Counted from the stretch's first letter, positions 43,662 through 54,134 are shown. The stretch: DNA of 64,000 nucleotides from Streptomyces sp. NBC_00289 (GCF_041435115.1 NZ_CP108046.1:4340001-4404000); one strand, 5' to 3'. Notes: generated by a model not told the origin, from the letters alone. Numbers and translations: made by a program.

Positions 43662-44519
43662 TCAGCAGCAGCCGGCCCCGGGCAGCGACCGCCTGTTCCG
43701 CGCCTCCTTGTTGCGCGCGGCCAGCAACTCGTCGGCGGGGTAGCCGACCTCCTCCAGCGTCAGCCCGTGCGGCCGTACGACATGCACGGCCGAGTCCCGT
43801 ACGCCCGCCGCCAGCACCTTTCCGGGCCACTCGGGCCCGCGGTGGCCGTCGCCCACGAACAGCAGCGCCCCGATCAGCGAGCGCACCATGTTGTGGCAGA
43901 AGGCGTCGGCACGGACGGTCGCGGTGATGATCCCGTCGGCGCCCCGCTCCAGGGCCAGTGCCTGGAGCGTGCGGATGGTGGTGGCTCCCTCGCGCCGCTT
44001 GCAGTAGGCGGCGAAGTCGTGCTCGCCGAGGAGCCTGCGCGCCGCCTCGTTCATGGCGTCCACGTCCAGCGGCCAGTCGTGCCACAGCACGTGGCCGCGC
44101 AGCAGCGGGTCGACTCCGCCGGGGTTGTCGGTGACCCGGTAGGCGTATCGCCGCCAGACGGCCGAGAAACGGGCGTTGAAGCCCGCGGGAGCCTCGGCCA
44201 GGGACCAGACCCGCACGTCCTTCGACAGGCGCCCCGCGAGCCGCTTGAGCAGTTTCTCGCGGTGCTCGGCCCACAGCTCGCCGGGCAGGTCGACATGCGC
44301 CACCTGCCCGCGCGCGTGCACGCCGGCGTCCGTCCGCCCGGCCACGGTCAGCTCGTACGTCGTCTCCCCGGACCGCGTGACGGTCCGCAGGGCGTCCTCG
44401 ATCTCGCCCTGTACGGTCCGGCGCCCGCCGGCCTGCTTCGCCCAGCCGGAGAACCCGCTCCCGTCGTACGACAGATCCATCCGCACCCGTACGAACCCGG
44501 GCTGTACTTCGTCACTCAC
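43662..44519 (-). CDS. truA: tRNA pseudouridine(38-40) synthase
   Basis: The 285-residue enzyme makes pseudouridine at positions 38-40 of the anticodon arm. The catalytic aspartate is Asp64 in [17 protein letters not shown], and the usual [21 protein letters not shown] and [14 protein letters not shown] motifs are present. The length is slightly above the usual 260-270 because of a C-terminal tail ([16 protein letters not shown]). It lies downstream of rplQ, as in many bacteria, but a terminator separates the two. Confidence 0.97.
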   Translation of the reverse strand: MSDEVQPGFVRVRMDLSYDGSGFSGWAKQAGGRRTVQGEIEDALRTVTRSGETTYELTVAGRTDAGVHARGQVAHVDLPGELWAEHREKLLKRLAGRLSKDVRVWSLAEAPAGFNARFSAVWRRYAYRVTDNPGGVDPLLRGHVLWHDWPLDVDAMNEAARRLLGEHDFAAYCKRREGATTIRTLQALALERGADGIITATVRADAFCHNMVRSLIGALLFVGDGHRGPEWPGKVLAAGVRDSAVHVVRPHGLTLEEVGYPADELLAARNKEARNRRSLPGAGCC

Positions 44520-44543
44520 CCCTAGATCCTCTCAGCAACGCAA

Positions 44544-44577
44544 GAGCGGGCCCGCCCCGAAGGGGGCGGACCCGCTC
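44544..44577. terminator. Terminator downstream of rplQ
   Basis: GAGCGGGCCCGCCCC at 44544-44558 pairs with GGGGCGGACCCGCTC ending at 44577, with one mismatch. It closes the alpha operon 17 bp beyond the rplQ stop and lies just before truA. Confidence 0.82.
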
Positions 44578-44593
44578 AGTGCAAGGCGGAGCC

Positions 44594-45094
44594 TCAGGCG
44601 TCCTTGGACTCCTCGGCCGGAGCCGCGTCCTCGACGACCTCGTCGGCCTTGGTCTCCTCGACCTTGGCCTCCTCGGACTCCTTGACCGCACGCTTGGTGG
44701 CGGCCTCGGCCTCACCGGTCGCCTGCTGCGCGACCGTCAGCGCCTCGACCAGCTCGATGACAGCCATGGGCGCGTTGTCGCCACGACGGTTACCGATCTT
44801 GGTGATGCGGGTGTAGCCACCGGGGCGGTTCTCGTAGCGCGGGCCGATCTCGGTGAAGAGCGTGTGGACGACGCTCTTGTCCGTGATCACCTGAAGCACC
44901 TGACGGCGGTTGTGAAGGTCGCCCTTCTTGCCCTTGGTGATCAGACGCTCGGCGTACGGGCGCAGCTTGCGCGCCTTCGCCTCGGTGGTGGTGATACGGC
45001 CGTGCTCGAAGAGCGACTTCGCGAGGTTCGCGAGGAGCAGCTTCTCGTGCGCGGCGCTGCCGCCCAGACGGGCACCCTTGGTGGGCTTCGGCAT
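44594..45094 (-). CDS. rplQ: 50S ribosomal protein L17
   Basis: The 166-residue protein has the L17 core [60 protein letters not shown] and [20 protein letters not shown]. It is longer than the Escherichia coli protein (127) because of an acidic C-terminal tail ([20 protein letters not shown]) typical of actinobacteria. It follows rpoA, but the 192-bp gap between them holds a dispersed intergenic repeat, so their coupling is looser than in other bacteria. Confidence 0.98.
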   Translation of the reverse strand: MPKPTKGARLGGSAAHEKLLLANLAKSLFEHGRITTTEAKARKLRPYAERLITKGKKGDLHNRRQVLQVITDKSVVHTLFTEIGPRYENRPGGYTRITKIGNRRGDNAPMAVIELVEALTVAQQATGEAEAATKRAVKESEEAKVEETKADEVVEDAAPAEESKDA

Positions 45095-45204
45095 GGCGTT
45101 TCTCCTAGGTGTCTGCCCCGGCCGTATCAGGTACCGGGGTCAGTGTCCGAGCGGGCGATTACCCGTCGGAGATCCGGGCGCCTCTTGCGAAGCACCCGGA
45201 GGGT

Positions 45205-45260
45205 CCGCGCCCCCGAAGGGGCGCGGGGAACTGCGCAACCAGCCACAACGGTCCCGCGGC
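45205..45260. repeat. Streptomyces dispersed intergenic repeat inside the alpha operon
   Basis: CCGCGCCCC at 45205-45213 and GGGGCGCGG at 45218-45226 form a 9-bp hairpin with a CGAA loop, followed by GGAACTGCGCAACCAGCCAC. This pattern recurs in many intergenic regions of Streptomyces genomes. Here it lies between rpoA and rplQ. Confidence 0.72.
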
Positions 45261-45286
45261 CGGAATCCGGCCGACTCGCGGAGCGA

Positions 45287-46309
45287 CTAGTACTGCTCGG
45301 TCTCCACGAAGCCCGCGTCCGCGTCGTCGTCGGCGCCGAACGCGTCCGCCGCGGCGGTCGGGTCGAATCCGGGCGGGCTGTCCTTGAGGGCCAGGCCCAT
45401 GCCGGCCAGCTTCGCCTTGACCTCGTCGATGGACTTCGCACCGAAGTTGCGGATGTCCAGCAGGTCGGCCTCGGAGCGGGCGACGAGCTCACCCACGGAG
45501 TGGATGCCCTCACGCTTGAGGCAGTTGTACGACCGGACGGTGAGCTCGAGCTCCTCGATCGGCAGCGCGAGATCGGCGGCCAGGGCGGCGTCCGTGGGCG
45601 AGGGGCCCATGTCGATGCCCTCGGCGTCGATGTTGAGCTCACGCGCCAGACCGAACAGCTCGACCAGGGTCTTACCGGCCGACGCCATGGCGTCACGCGG
45701 ACGCATGGCCTGCTTGGTCTCGACGTCGACGATCAGCTTGTCGAAGTCGGTGCGCTGCTCGACACGGGTCGCCTCGACCTTGTACGTGACCTTCAGCACC
45801 GGCGAGTAGATCGAGTCGACCGGGATGCGCCCGATCTCCTGACCCACCTGCTTGTTCTGGACCGCGGAGACGTAGCCGCGACCGCGCTCGACGGTCAGCT
45901 CCATCTCCAGCTTGCCCTTGCCGTTCAGCGTGGCCAGGACGAGGTCCGGGTTGTGCACCTCGACACCGGCCGGGGGCGCGATGTCGGCGGCGGTGACCAG
46001 ACCCGGGCCCTGCTTGCGCAGGTACATCACGACCGGCTCGTCGTGCTCCGAGGAGACGACCAGCTGCTTGATGTTGAGGATCAGGTCGGTGACGTCCTCC
46101 TTGACACCCGGCACGGTGGTGAACTCGTGCAGGACGCCGTCGACGCGGATGCTGGTGACAGCGGCGCCGGGGATGGAGGACAGCAGGGTGCGGCGAAGAG
46201 AGTTGCCGAGGGTGTAACCGAAGCCCGGCTCCAGCGGCTCGATCACGAACCGGGAGCGGAACTCGTCGACGACCTCTTCGGTCAACGAGGGACGCTGAGC
46301 GATCAGCAT
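45287..46309 (-). CDS. rpoA: DNA-directed RNA polymerase subunit alpha
   Basis: The 340-residue protein has the N-terminal dimerisation domain (residues 1-230: [40 protein letters not shown]) and the C-terminal DNA-binding domain (about residues 250-315: [40 protein letters not shown]). The C-terminal acidic tail ([21 protein letters not shown] is about residues 320-340) is typical of Streptomyces. It lies between rpsK and rplQ; the usual rpsD of the alpha operon is not here. Confidence 0.98.
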   Translation of the reverse strand: MLIAQRPSLTEEVVDEFRSRFVIEPLEPGFGYTLGNSLRRTLLSSIPGAAVTSIRVDGVLHEFTTVPGVKEDVTDLILNIKQLVVSSEHDEPVVMYLRKQGPGLVTAADIAPPAGVEVHNPDLVLATLNGKGKLEMELTVERGRGYVSAVQNKQVGQEIGRIPVDSIYSPVLKVTYKVEATRVEQRTDFDKLIVDVETKQAMRPRDAMASAGKTLVELFGLARELNIDAEGIDMGPSPTDAALAADLALPIEELELTVRSYNCLKREGIHSVGELVARSEADLLDIRNFGAKSIDEVKAKLAGMGLALKDSPPGFDPTAAADAFGADDDADAGFVETEQY

Positions 46310-46473
46310 GTGTGGATCAGATCCTTTTTTTCGTGGACGCCCGCTATTTGACGTCCGACAAAACCGCGCCGCTCACATCACACAGCGCGGGGGGTACTGC
46401 AAGGGTACGGGCGATACGGCCCCTTTACGGAGCCGTACCGCCCGAAAACCTCAGACCGACACGCGGCCGTGCG

Positions 46474-46878
46474 TCAGACGCGACGACGCTTGGGCGGACG
46501 GCAGCCGTTGTGCGGGGTGGGGGTGACGTCCTGGATCGAGCCGACCTCGAGGCCGGTGGCCTGGAGGGAGCGGATCGCGGTCTCACGGCCGGAGCCGGGA
46601 CCCTTGACGAAGACGTCAACCTTGCGCATGCCGTGCTCCTGCGCGCGGCGGGCGGCCGACTCGGCGGCCATCTGCGCGGCGAAGGGGGTGGACTTGCGCG
46701 AGCCCTTGAAGCCGACGTGGCCGGCGGAGGCCCAGGAGATCACGTTGCCCGAGGGGTCCGTGATCGAGACGATGGTGTTGTTGAACGTGCTCTTGATGTG
46801 GGCGTGCCCGTGAGCGACGTTCTTCTTTTCCTTGCGGCGCACCTTCTTGGCAGCGCCCTGACGACCCTTGGGGGGCAT
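46474..46878 (-). CDS. rpsK: 30S ribosomal protein S11
   Basis: The 134-residue protein is S11, which shapes the platform near the Shine-Dalgarno helix. It has [60 protein letters not shown] and the ending [12 protein letters not shown]. It lies 65 bp after rpsM and 164 bp before rpoA on the minus strand. The length matches the family. Confidence 0.98.
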   Translation of the reverse strand: MPPKGRQGAAKKVRRKEKKNVAHGHAHIKSTFNNTIVSITDPSGNVISWASAGHVGFKGSRKSTPFAAQMAAESAARRAQEHGMRKVDVFVKGPGSGRETAIRSLQATGLEVGSIQDVTPTPHNGCRPPKRRRV

Positions 46879-46943
46879 CTAAATCTCCTACAGGGAGGTG
46901 GTCGGTCCTACAGCGAAGACCGCTGGTGAGCGTCCGCTGAGGA

Positions 46944-47324
46944 CTACTTCTTGCCCGGCTTCTTCTTGCCGGCGATGGCGCGACGCGGGCCCTTGCGGGT
47001 ACGAGCGTTCGTGCTGGTGCGCTGACCGCGGACGGGCAGGCCGCGGCGGTGACGCAGACCCTGGTAGCAGCCGATCTCGACCTTGCGGCGGATGTCGGCC
47101 TGGACCTCACGGCGGAGGTCACCCTCGGTCTTGATGTTGCTGTCGACGTACTCACGAATCGCGACGAGCTGCTCTTCCGAGAGGTCGCGAACGCGGGTGT
47201 TCGGGTCGATGCCGGTCTCGGCCAGCGTCAGCTGGGAAAGGGTCCGGCCGATGCCGAACACGTAGGTCAGGGCGACCTCCACGCGCTTTTCGCGCGGGAT
47301 GTCAACACCGGAAACGCGTGCCAT
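46944..47324 (-). CDS. rpsM: 30S ribosomal protein S13
   Basis: The 126-residue protein is S13, which contacts the P-site tRNA and bridges to the large subunit. It has [60 protein letters not shown] and the basic tail [20 protein letters not shown]. It follows rpmJ on the minus strand and precedes rpsK. Confidence 0.98.
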   Translation of the reverse strand: MARVSGVDIPREKRVEVALTYVFGIGRTLSQLTLAETGIDPNTRVRDLSEEQLVAIREYVDSNIKTEGDLRREVQADIRRKVEIGCYQGLRHRRGLPVRGQRTSTNARTRKGPRRAIAGKKKPGKK

Positions 47325-47516
47325 TCAATGGCTCCAGTTGATCTTCGGAGGTCTTCCACAGAACCGGCTCCCAGCCGCCGTACCAGGTACGAACCGGGTC
47401 CCCAGCCTCCGAACCGGGGGTGTCAGACACCTGCGGTGCCTGGGCTCTGCGTATGAACGTGTGTTGCTCGCGTCGCGCGAAGTTCTGCGAAGGTGCAGAG
47501 GGAACGCGGTCCTGCG

Positions 47517-47630
47517 TCAGCCCTGGCGCTGCTTGTGGCGCGGGTTCTCGCAGATGACCATGACCCGACCGTGACGGCGGATCACCCTGCACTTGTCGCA
47601 GATCTTCTTGACGCTCGGCTTGACCTTCAT
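47517..47630 (-). CDS. rpmJ: 50S ribosomal protein L36
   Basis: The 37-residue protein begins [20 protein letters not shown] and ends [14 protein letters not shown], the complete L36 zinc ribbon. The ligands are the CxxC pair CDKC (about residues 11-14), the Cys of VICENP and the following His. This zinc-binding form is the usual actinobacterial copy. It lies between infA and rpsM. The ATG at 47630 follows a GGAGAACCTC-type ribosome-binding site. Confidence 0.97.
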   Translation of the reverse strand: MKVKPSVKKICDKCRVIRRHGRVMVICENPRHKQRQG

Positions 47631-47690
47631 GGGGTGAGGTTCTCCGGGTCAGTTGCCGGCAGCCCCGCTGATGCGGGACATGGGCAAGAT

Positions 47691-47912
47691 CTACTTGTAG
47701 CGGTAGACGATCCGGCCACGCGTCAGGTCGTACGGAGACAACTCCACCACGACCCGGTCGTCAGGGAGGATACGGATGTAGTGCATACGCATCTTGCCGC
47801 TGATGTGCGCCAGGACCTGGTGGCCGTTCTGGAGCTCTACCTTGAACATGGCGTTCGGAAGAGACTCGACGACAGTGCCCTCGATCTCGATGGCACCTTG
47901 CTTCTTGGCCAC
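47691..47912 (-). CDS. infA: Translation initiation factor IF-1
   Basis: The 73-residue S1-like OB-fold protein helps position initiator tRNA at the P site. It begins at a GTG ([20 protein letters not shown]) and continues with [20 protein letters not shown] and [20 protein letters not shown]. The start at 47912 is the family start; a longer frame would add a non-conserved leader. It lies between map and rpmJ on the minus strand. Confidence 0.97.
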   Translation of the reverse strand: MAKKQGAIEIEGTVVESLPNAMFKVELQNGHQVLAHISGKMRMHYIRILPDDRVVVELSPYDLTRGRIVYRYK

Positions 47913-48053
47913 GCTTCGCCCTTCGAATCGACTACCTTGATCGACTCCGTACGAGCGCATGCAGGCATGCGGGTGCACGAGAGCCGACGAGTCAGTCTAC
48001 GTCAGGGCACTCGGAAAGACGAATCGAGAAAGTCTGCCCCAGGCCGAAGGTCT

Positions 48054-48890
48054 TTAAGCGAGGGGATCCGGCGCGGCCGTGATACCCAGCTCCGCCAGCT
48101 TCGCCCTGCCGCCGTCCGGGGCGGTCAGGACCAGCGGGCCCTCCTCCGTCAGGGCGACGGAGTGCTCCCAGTGCGAGGACCAGGTGCCGTCGGTGGTGAT
48201 GACCGTCCAGTCGTCTTCCAGGACCTTGGTCTTCGGGGTGCCCAGGGAGACCATCGGCTCGATGGCCAGGCAGAAGCCGGGGACCAGCTTCGGGCCCTTT
48301 CCGCGCCGCTTCTCCACGTAGTTCAGCAGGTGCGGGTCCATGTGCATCTCGGTGCCGATGCCGTGGCCGCCGTAGTCCTCGATGATCCCGTACTTGCCGC
48401 CGCCCGGCTTCGGCTGCCGGCGGATGTACGTCTCGATGGCACGGGAGACGTCGACCAGCCGGTTGCCGAGCTTCATCGCGGCGATGCCGGCCCACATCGA
48501 CTCCTCGGTGACCCGGGACAGCTCGATCAGTTCCGGTGCGTGGCCGGAGCCCACGAACGCCGTGTAGGCGGCGTCGCCGTGCCAGCCGTCGATGATCGCG
48601 CCGCAGTCGATGGAGATGACGTCCCCGTCCTTGAGGACGACCTCGTCGGACGGGATGCCGTGGACGACGACCTCGTTCACGGAGGTGCAGATCGTCGCGG
48701 GGAAACCGCCGTAGCCGAGGAAGTTCGGCTTGGCCTCGTGCTCGGCCAGCACCTTGCGCGCGACCTGGTCCAGATCCCGCGTCGTGGCCCCGGGCACGGC
48801 GGCCTCACGGGTCGCCGCGTGAATGGCGGCAACGACCAGCCCCGCCTCACGCATCTTGGCGATCTGCTCGGGGGACTTGATCTGCACCAT
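48054..48890 (-). CDS. map: Methionine aminopeptidase, type I
   Basis: The 278-residue enzyme removes the initiator methionine from new proteins. The metal ligands are Asp in DGDVISIDCGAIIDGW, Asp in HGDAAYTA, His in GGHGIGTEMH, Glu in LAIEPMVS and Glu in ALTEEGPLVL. The ATG at 48890 gives MVQIKSPEQIAKMREAG, the family opening; in-frame starts further upstream add non-conserved residues. It lies between adk and infA, as usual in actinobacteria. Confidence 0.97.
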   Translation of the reverse strand: MVQIKSPEQIAKMREAGLVVAAIHAATREAAVPGATTRDLDQVARKVLAEHEAKPNFLGYGGFPATICTSVNEVVVHGIPSDEVVLKDGDVISIDCGAIIDGWHGDAAYTAFVGSGHAPELIELSRVTEESMWAGIAAMKLGNRLVDVSRAIETYIRRQPKPGGGKYGIIEDYGGHGIGTEMHMDPHLLNYVEKRRGKGPKLVPGFCLAIEPMVSLGTPKTKVLEDDWTVITTDGTWSSHWEHSVALTEEGPLVLTAPDGGRAKLAELGITAAPDPLA

Positions 48891-49037
48891 GGCGGCGAAA
48901 GCCTTTCTTGGACCGGGAAAGAGTACGAGCGCCTTCAACGATAAGGGCTGACGGCCCGCGCACGGCCCGGCCGGCCCCCGCACGCAGCAGCCGCGGCCCC
49001 CTTCGAGAAGGAGACCGCGGCCAAAACCGTGCGACGA

Positions 49038-49700
49038 CTACTTGTCGCCCTCGCCCCGCTTCAGCGCCTCCATGGCGCGAGCGGTCACATCCTCCACCTT
49101 GCCGAGCGCCGAGATCGTGACCACGAGACCCTGGGCCTTGTAGTAGTCGATGATCGGCTCGGTCTGCGTGTGGTAGACCTCCAGCCGGGTGCGGACGGTC
49201 TCCTCGGAGTCGTCGTCCCGCTGGTAGAGCTCGCCGCCGCAGACGTCGCAGACGCCGTCCTTCTTCGGTGCCTTGTACGACACGTGGAAGACGTGCGCCG
49301 AGTCGTTGCGGCAGATGCGCCGGCCGGCGATCCGCTTGACGACCTCGTCCTCGGGGACCTCGAGGTCCAGCACCGCGTCCAGCTTCATGCCCTCGGACTT
49401 CAGCATCTCGTCCAGCGCCTCTGCCTGCGAGACGTTGCGCGGGAAGCCGTCGAGCAGGAAGCCGTTCTCGGCGTCCGGGGCCTCCATGCGGTCCTTGGCC
49501 ATCGCGATGGTGACCTCGTCCGGCACCAGCTCGCCCTTGTCCATGTAGGACTTCGCCAGCTTGCCGAGTTCCGTCTGCTTGCTGATGTTGGCCCGGAACA
49601 GGTCGCCCGTGGAGATGTGCGGGATCGACAGGTTCTTGGCGAGGAACGCGGCCTGCGTTCCCTTACCGGCGCCCGGCGGCCCGACGAGGACGATACGCAT
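49038..49700 (-). CDS. adk: Adenylate kinase
   Basis: The 220-residue enzyme balances ATP, ADP and AMP. The P-loop is GPPGAGKGT (residues 7-15), and LVPDEVTIAMAKDRM and GFLLDGFPRNVSQAEAL are core motifs. It is the long form with a LID domain containing the pair VCDVCGG and an upstream Cys (RICRNDSAHVFH), which suggests a zinc-binding LID. Its start is adjacent to or overlaps the secY stop at 49700, so the two are translationally coupled. Confidence 0.98.
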   Translation of the reverse strand: MRIVLVGPPGAGKGTQAAFLAKNLSIPHISTGDLFRANISKQTELGKLAKSYMDKGELVPDEVTIAMAKDRMEAPDAENGFLLDGFPRNVSQAEALDEMLKSEGMKLDAVLDLEVPEDEVVKRIAGRRICRNDSAHVFHVSYKAPKKDGVCDVCGGELYQRDDDSEETVRTRLEVYHTQTEPIIDYYKAQGLVVTISALGKVEDVTARAMEALKRGEGDK

Positions 49701-51013
49701 CAGCGGAGGAACCCTTCGTAATTGCGCTGCTGGAGCTGGCTCTCGATTTGCTTCACCGTCTCGAGACCGACACCCACGATGATCAGGATGCTTGTCCCAC
49801 CGAACGGGAAGTTCTGGCTTGCCCCGAAGCCAACCAACGCCATCGTCGGTACAAGAGCGATCAGACCCAGATACAGCGAACCCGGCCAGGTGATCCGGTT
49901 GAGCACGTACGAAAGGTACTCAGCGGTCGGTCGGCCAGCCCGGATGCCCGGGATGAAGCCACCATACTTCTTCATGTTGTCGGCGACTTCCTCGGGGTTG
50001 AAGGAGATCGCCACATAGAAGAACGCGAAGAAAACGATCAGCAAGAAGTACATGCTGATGTAAATGGGGTGGTCACCCTTGGTCAGGTTCTGCTCGATCC
50101 AGGTCTTCCAGCCGGAGGTGCTGCCGGAGAACTGGGCGATCAGTGCCGGGATGTAGAGCAGTGACGACGCGAAGATGACGGGGATCACACCCGCCTGGTT
50201 GACCTTGAGCGGGATGTAGGTCGAGGTACCGCCGTACGAACGGCGCCCGATCATCCGCTTCGCGTACTGCACCGGAATGCGGCGCTGGGCCTGCTCCACG
50301 AAGACCACCAGGCCGACCATGACCAGACCCACCAGGATCACGGTGCCGAACTCGATCCAGCCGCCGGCCAGCGTGCCCTGCTTCTTGATGGCCCACAGCG
50401 CGGACGGGAAGGTCGCGGCGATCGAGATGAACATGAGGATCGACATGCCGTTGCCGATGCCGCGGTCGGTGATGAGCTCACCGAGCCACATGACGACGGC
50501 CGTACCGGCGGTCATGCAGATGACCATCGTGATGGTGGTGAAGATCGCCTGGTCCGGGACGATGCTCGAGGCGACCGTGCAGCCGGAGAACAGGGCGCCG
50601 CTGCGGGCGGTGGCCACCAGGCCGGTGCCCTGCAGGATGGCCAGCGCCACCGTCAGGTAACGGGTGTACTGCGTGATCTTCGACGTGCCGGCCTGGCCCT
50701 CCTTCTTGAGGGCCTCCAGACGCGGGATCACCACGGTCAGCAGCTGCAGGATGATGCTCGCCGTGATGTACGGCATGATGCCGAGGGCGAAGATCGTGAT
50801 CTGCAGCAGCGCGCCGCCGCTGAACATGTTGACCAGGCCGAACAGGCCCTGGTTGCCGGAGGCCTCGTCCACGCACTGCTGGACGGACGTGTAGTTGACG
50901 CCCGGGATCGGAACGTGGGTACCGACTCGGTACACCACGATGATGGCGAGCGTGAAGAGCAGCTTCTTGCGCAGGTCGGGCGTCCTGAACGCCCGGGCGA
51001 ACGCGGTGAGCAC
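49700..51013 (-). CDS. secY: Preprotein translocase subunit SecY
   Basis: The 437-residue protein is the channel of the Sec translocon, with about ten transmembrane helices. It starts at a GTG with AGGAGG upstream (MLTAFARAFRTPDLRKKLLF) and contains RVGTHVPIPGVNY, TASIILQLLTVVIPRLEALK, the QAQRRIPVQYAKR loop and RITWPGSLYLGLIALVP. A terminator at 51193 separates it from rplO upstream, so secY probably has its own promoter and forms secY-adk-map-infA. Confidence 0.98.
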   Translation of the reverse strand: MLTAFARAFRTPDLRKKLLFTLAIIVVYRVGTHVPIPGVNYTSVQQCVDEASGNQGLFGLVNMFSGGALLQITIFALGIMPYITASIILQLLTVVIPRLEALKKEGQAGTSKITQYTRYLTVALAILQGTGLVATARSGALFSGCTVASSIVPDQAIFTTITMVICMTAGTAVVMWLGELITDRGIGNGMSILMFISIAATFPSALWAIKKQGTLAGGWIEFGTVILVGLVMVGLVVFVEQAQRRIPVQYAKRMIGRRSYGGTSTYIPLKVNQAGVIPVIFASSLLYIPALIAQFSGSTSGWKTWIEQNLTKGDHPIYISMYFLLIVFFAFFYVAISFNPEEVADNMKKYGGFIPGIRAGRPTAEYLSYVLNRITWPGSLYLGLIALVPTMALVGFGASQNFPFGGTSILIIVGVGLETVKQIESQLQQRNYEGFLR

Positions 51014-51192
51014 GGTGCCTCCTGCGACCCCCGCGCAACTGCGTCAAGGGTGACGGTCTTGAGAGTCCGATAGAAACGACGACGACATACGTAACGGTTG
51101 ACTGCCGCCCAGGGTGCCCCATGTGAAGCAACCTGTGAAAGTAGGCAGTGCAGGTCACCTTACCGGCGAGACTGCCACCCTAGGAACGACCA

Positions 51193-51226
51193 ACCGGGGA
51201 TACCCCATTTGTGGGGCATCCCCGGT
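51193..51226 (-). terminator. Terminator or attenuator between rplO and secY
   Basis: A 15-bp stem with a single A-C mismatch: ACCGGGGATACCCCA at 51193-51207 and TGGGGCATCCCCGGT at 51212-51226, loop TTTG. It lies 36 bp beyond the rplO stop. It probably ends most spc-operon transcription before secY. Confidence 0.85.
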
Positions 51227-51261
51227 CGGGATCGCTCAAGTCATCGAGACGCCTGTGGTGT

Positions 51262-51717
51262 TCAGACGAGCTCGGTGACGGTACCGCCGGCGGCGGTGAT
51301 CTTCTCCTTGGCGGAGCCGGAGACGGCGTCGACCGTCACCTGCAGCGCCACGGAGATCTCGCCCTGGCCGAGCACCTTGACGAGGCTGTTCTTGCGAACG
51401 GCACCCTTGGCGACGAGTCCCTCGACGGTGACCTCGCCACCCTCCGGGTACAGCGCGCCCAGCTTGTCGAGGTTCACGACCTGGAACTCGGTCTTGAACG
51501 GGTTCTTGAAGCCCTTGAGCTTCGGAAGACGCATGTGGAGGGGCATCTGGCCACCCTCGAAGCGCTCCGGAACCTGGTAACGGGCCTTCGTGCCCTTGGT
51601 ACCACGACCAGCCGTCTTACCCTTCGACGCCTCACCACGACCCACACGGGTCTTGGCGGTCTTGGCGCCCGGGGCGGGACGGAGGTTGTGGATCTTGAGC
51701 GGGTTGTTCTCCGCCAT
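51262..51717 (-). CDS. rplO: 50S ribosomal protein L15
   Basis: The 151-residue protein has the L15 Gly/Arg-rich N-terminus [60 protein letters not shown] and [20 protein letters not shown]. The length is close to Escherichia coli (144). It is the last gene of the spc operon before a terminator; it starts two bases after the rpmD stop. Confidence 0.98.
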   Translation of the reverse strand: MAENNPLKIHNLRPAPGAKTAKTRVGRGEASKGKTAGRGTKGTKARYQVPERFEGGQMPLHMRLPKLKGFKNPFKTEFQVVNLDKLGALYPEGGEVTVEGLVAKGAVRKNSLVKVLGQGEISVALQVTVDAVSGSAKEKITAAGGTVTELV

Positions 51718-51719
51718 GA

Positions 51720-51902
51720 TCAGTCGACCTCCTCGACCGTCACGAGGTGGCGGACGGTGTGAACCATTCCGCGGAACTCGGGGCGGTCCTCCTTGACGAC
51801 CTGCGTGTTGATGCCCTTGAGACCAAGGGAGCGCAGGGTGTCACGGTGGTTCTGCTTGCTGCCGATGTACGACTTCGTCTGCGTGACCTTGAGGCGAGCC
51901 AT
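51720..51902 (-). CDS. rpmD: 50S ribosomal protein L30
   Basis: The 60-residue protein begins [20 protein letters not shown] and continues [20 protein letters not shown] with [13 protein letters not shown], the full L30 fold. The start at 51902 overlaps the rpsE stop codon. It sits between rpsE and rplO. Confidence 0.97.
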   Translation of the reverse strand: MARLKVTQTKSYIGSKQNHRDTLRSLGLKGINTQVVKEDRPEFRGMVHTVRHLVTVEEVD

Positions 51903-52507
51903 TACGCACCCGCCCCTGCACGGGCACGCAGCAGAGCCGCGGGAGCGACGTCCTCGAGGGGCAGGCCACGGCGGGCCGCGACCTCCTCGGGACGCTGCAG
52001 GCCCTTCAGAGCCGTCACGGTCGCGTGCACGATGTTGATCGCGTTCGACGAGCCGAGCGACTTCGACAGGATGTCGTGGATACCGGCGCACTCGAGCACG
52101 GCACGCACCGGGCCACCGGCGATAACGCCGGTACCGGGGGACGCGGGCTTGAGCAGCACGACGCCGGCAGCCTTCTCACCCGTGATCGGGTGCGGGATGG
52201 TGCCCTGGATACGGGGGACCTTGAAGAAGTGCTTCTTGGCCTCCTCAACACCCTTGGCGATGGCGGCCGGCACCTCCTTGGCCTTGCCGTAACCGACACC
52301 GACGGTGCCGTCACCATCGCCCACCACGACCAGCGCGGTGAAGCTGAAGCGACGACCACCCTTCACAACCTTGGCGACGCGGTTGATCGCGACGACGCGC
52401 TCAACATAAGCGGTCTTCTCGGCGGCAGCTGCGCCACCGTCACGGCCCTTCCGGTCCCGCCGCTCGCCGCCACCGGCACCGCTTCCGCGGCGCTGGGGTC
52501 CAGCCAT
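51902..52507 (-). CDS. rpsE: 30S ribosomal protein S5
   Basis: The 201-residue protein has the S5 double-stranded RNA-binding region [40 protein letters not shown] and the C-terminal [19 protein letters not shown]. It is longer than the Escherichia coli protein (167), with a Gly/Arg-rich N-terminal extension ([20 protein letters not shown]) and an Ala-rich tail. It lies between rplR and rpmD, with stop-start overlap to rpmD. Confidence 0.98.
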   Translation of the reverse strand: MAGPQRRGSGAGGGERRDRKGRDGGAAAAEKTAYVERVVAINRVAKVVKGGRRFSFTALVVVGDGDGTVGVGYGKAKEVPAAIAKGVEEAKKHFFKVPRIQGTIPHPITGEKAAGVVLLKPASPGTGVIAGGPVRAVLECAGIHDILSKSLGSSNAINIVHATVTALKGLQRPEEVAARRGLPLEDVAPAALLRARAGAGA

Positions 52508-52571
52508 TGGATTACCTCTCTCTTTTTCCGCTAGCTACGCAGCGACCTAAGTCGCTAGCGCGACGGGCGAC

Positions 52572-52955
52572 TCAGAACTTGAGTCCGGCTTCGCGGGCGG
52601 CGTCCGCCAGGGCGGCGATGCGCCCGGCGTACTGGTTGCCACCACGGTCGAATACGACAGCCTCGACACCGGCGGCCTTGGCGCGCTCGGCGACCAGGGC
52701 GCCGACCGACTTGGCCTGCGCGGACTTGTCGCCCTCGCCGCCGCGGATCGTGGTGTCCAGGGTCGACGCCGACGCCAGGGTGTGACCCTTGATGTCGTCG
52801 ATGACCTGGGCCACGATGTGGCGGTTGGAGCGCGTCACGACCAGGCGCGGACGCTCGGCCGTACCCGAGATGTGCTTACGGATCCGGATGTGGCGACGCT
52901 TGATCGCAGCACGCTTGTAAGCGTCGCCCTTGAGGATCTTCTGTCCGTATGCCAT
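52572..52955 (-). CDS. rplR: 50S ribosomal protein L18
   Basis: The 127-residue protein binds 5S rRNA. It begins [20 protein letters not shown] and has [40 protein letters not shown] and [20 protein letters not shown]. The length is slightly above Escherichia coli (117). It lies between rplF and rpsE. Confidence 0.98.
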   Translation of the reverse strand: MAYGQKILKGDAYKRAAIKRRHIRIRKHISGTAERPRLVVTRSNRHIVAQVIDDIKGHTLASASTLDTTIRGGEGDKSAQAKSVGALVAERAKAAGVEAVVFDRGGNQYAGRIAALADAAREAGLKF

Positions 52956-52958
52956 GGC

Positions 52959-53498
52959 TTACTTACCCGCCTTTCCGACCTTGCGGCGGATGACTTCGCC
53001 CTCGTACTTGACACCCTTGGCCTTGTACGGGTCGGGCTTGCGCAGCTTGCGGATGTTGGCCGCAACCTCGCCAACCTTCTGCTTGTCGATGCCCTCGACC
53101 GAGAAGCGGGTCGGGTTCTCCACCTTGAAGGTGATGCCCTCGGGGGCCTCGACGGTGATCGAGTGGCTGTAGCCGAGCGCGAACTCGAGGTTCGAACCCT
53201 TCGCCGCCACGCGGTAACCGACACCGCTGATCTCGAGCTTCTTCACGTAACCCTCGGTCACGCCGGTGATCATGTTCGCCACCAGCGTGCGGGACAGGCC
53301 GTGCAGGGCCTTGTTCTGACGCTCGTCGTTGGGGCGGGTGACGTTGAGAACGCCGTCCTCACCCTTGGCGATGTCGATCGGCGCAGCAACGGTGTGGCTC
53401 AGGGATCCCTTGGGACCCTTGACCGAAACCGTACGGCCGTCGATGGTGACGTCCACGCCGGCGGGAACCGTGATGGGGAGCTTGCCAATACGCGACAT
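52959..53498 (-). CDS. rplF: 50S ribosomal protein L6
   Basis: The 179-residue protein has the two L6 alpha/beta domains. It begins [20 protein letters not shown], with [40 protein letters not shown] and [19 protein letters not shown] at the C-terminus. The length matches Escherichia coli (177). It follows rpsH and ends three bases before the rplR start. Confidence 0.98.
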   Translation of the reverse strand: MSRIGKLPITVPAGVDVTIDGRTVSVKGPKGSLSHTVAAPIDIAKGEDGVLNVTRPNDERQNKALHGLSRTLVANMITGVTEGYVKKLEISGVGYRVAAKGSNLEFALGYSHSITVEAPEGITFKVENPTRFSVEGIDKQKVGEVAANIRKLRKPDPYKAKGVKYEGEVIRRKVGKAGK

Positions 53499-53522
53499 AG
53501 CTGTTTCCTCCGTTCCCTTCCG

Positions 53523-53921
53523 CTACCAGACGTAGGCGAGAACTTCTCCGCCTACGCCCTTCTTGCCGGCCTGCTTGTCGGTGAGGAGCCCGTGGGACGT
53601 GGAGATGATCGCCACGCCGAGGCCGCCGAGCACCTTGGGCAGGTTGGTGGACTTCGCGTACACCCGGAGACCGGGCTTGGAGATCCGCTTGATGCCCGCG
53701 ATGGAGCGCTCACGGTTCGGGCCGAACTTCAGCTCGAGGACGAGGTTCTTGCCGACCTCGGCGTCCTCGACCTTCCAGCCCGTGATGAAGCCCTCCTGCT
53801 GGAGGATCTCCGCGATGTGGGACTTGATCTTCGATGCCGGCATAGCCACGGAGTCGTGGTACGCCGAGTTCGCGTTGCGCAGACGCGTAAGCATGTCTGC
53901 GATCGGATCAGTCATGGTCAT
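53523..53921 (-). CDS. rpsH: 30S ribosomal protein S8
   Basis: The 132-residue protein is S8, which binds helix 21 of 16S rRNA. It has [60 protein letters not shown] and the ending GIVI-like [16 protein letters not shown] and [10 protein letters not shown] chose the ATG at 53921; an in-frame ATG at 53915 gives MTDPIADML and is equally possible. Long upstream frames are not conserved. It lies between rpsN and rplF. Confidence 0.97.
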   Translation of the reverse strand: MTMTDPIADMLTRLRNANSAYHDSVAMPASKIKSHIAEILQQEGFITGWKVEDAEVGKNLVLELKFGPNRERSIAGIKRISKPGLRVYAKSTNLPKVLGGLGVAIISTSHGLLTDKQAGKKGVGGEVLAYVW

Positions 53922-54134
53922 GAATTGGCCTTCGGCCTCTCTCGCCGGGGTTTCCTGGTGCGCCATCCCTCTCCCCGATCCGAGACGGGACGGGTGCGGC
54001 GCGGTGGACCTACGGCGTAGTAAGTCGTACGGGCGGCAATCAGGCGCCCAACCCTCCAAGCCTAAGCCATGGAGAGGTGGGCACCTGACACGCCCAGTGC
54101 TTACCGAGAGTCCTGCAATCCCTTATTTAGGGGA

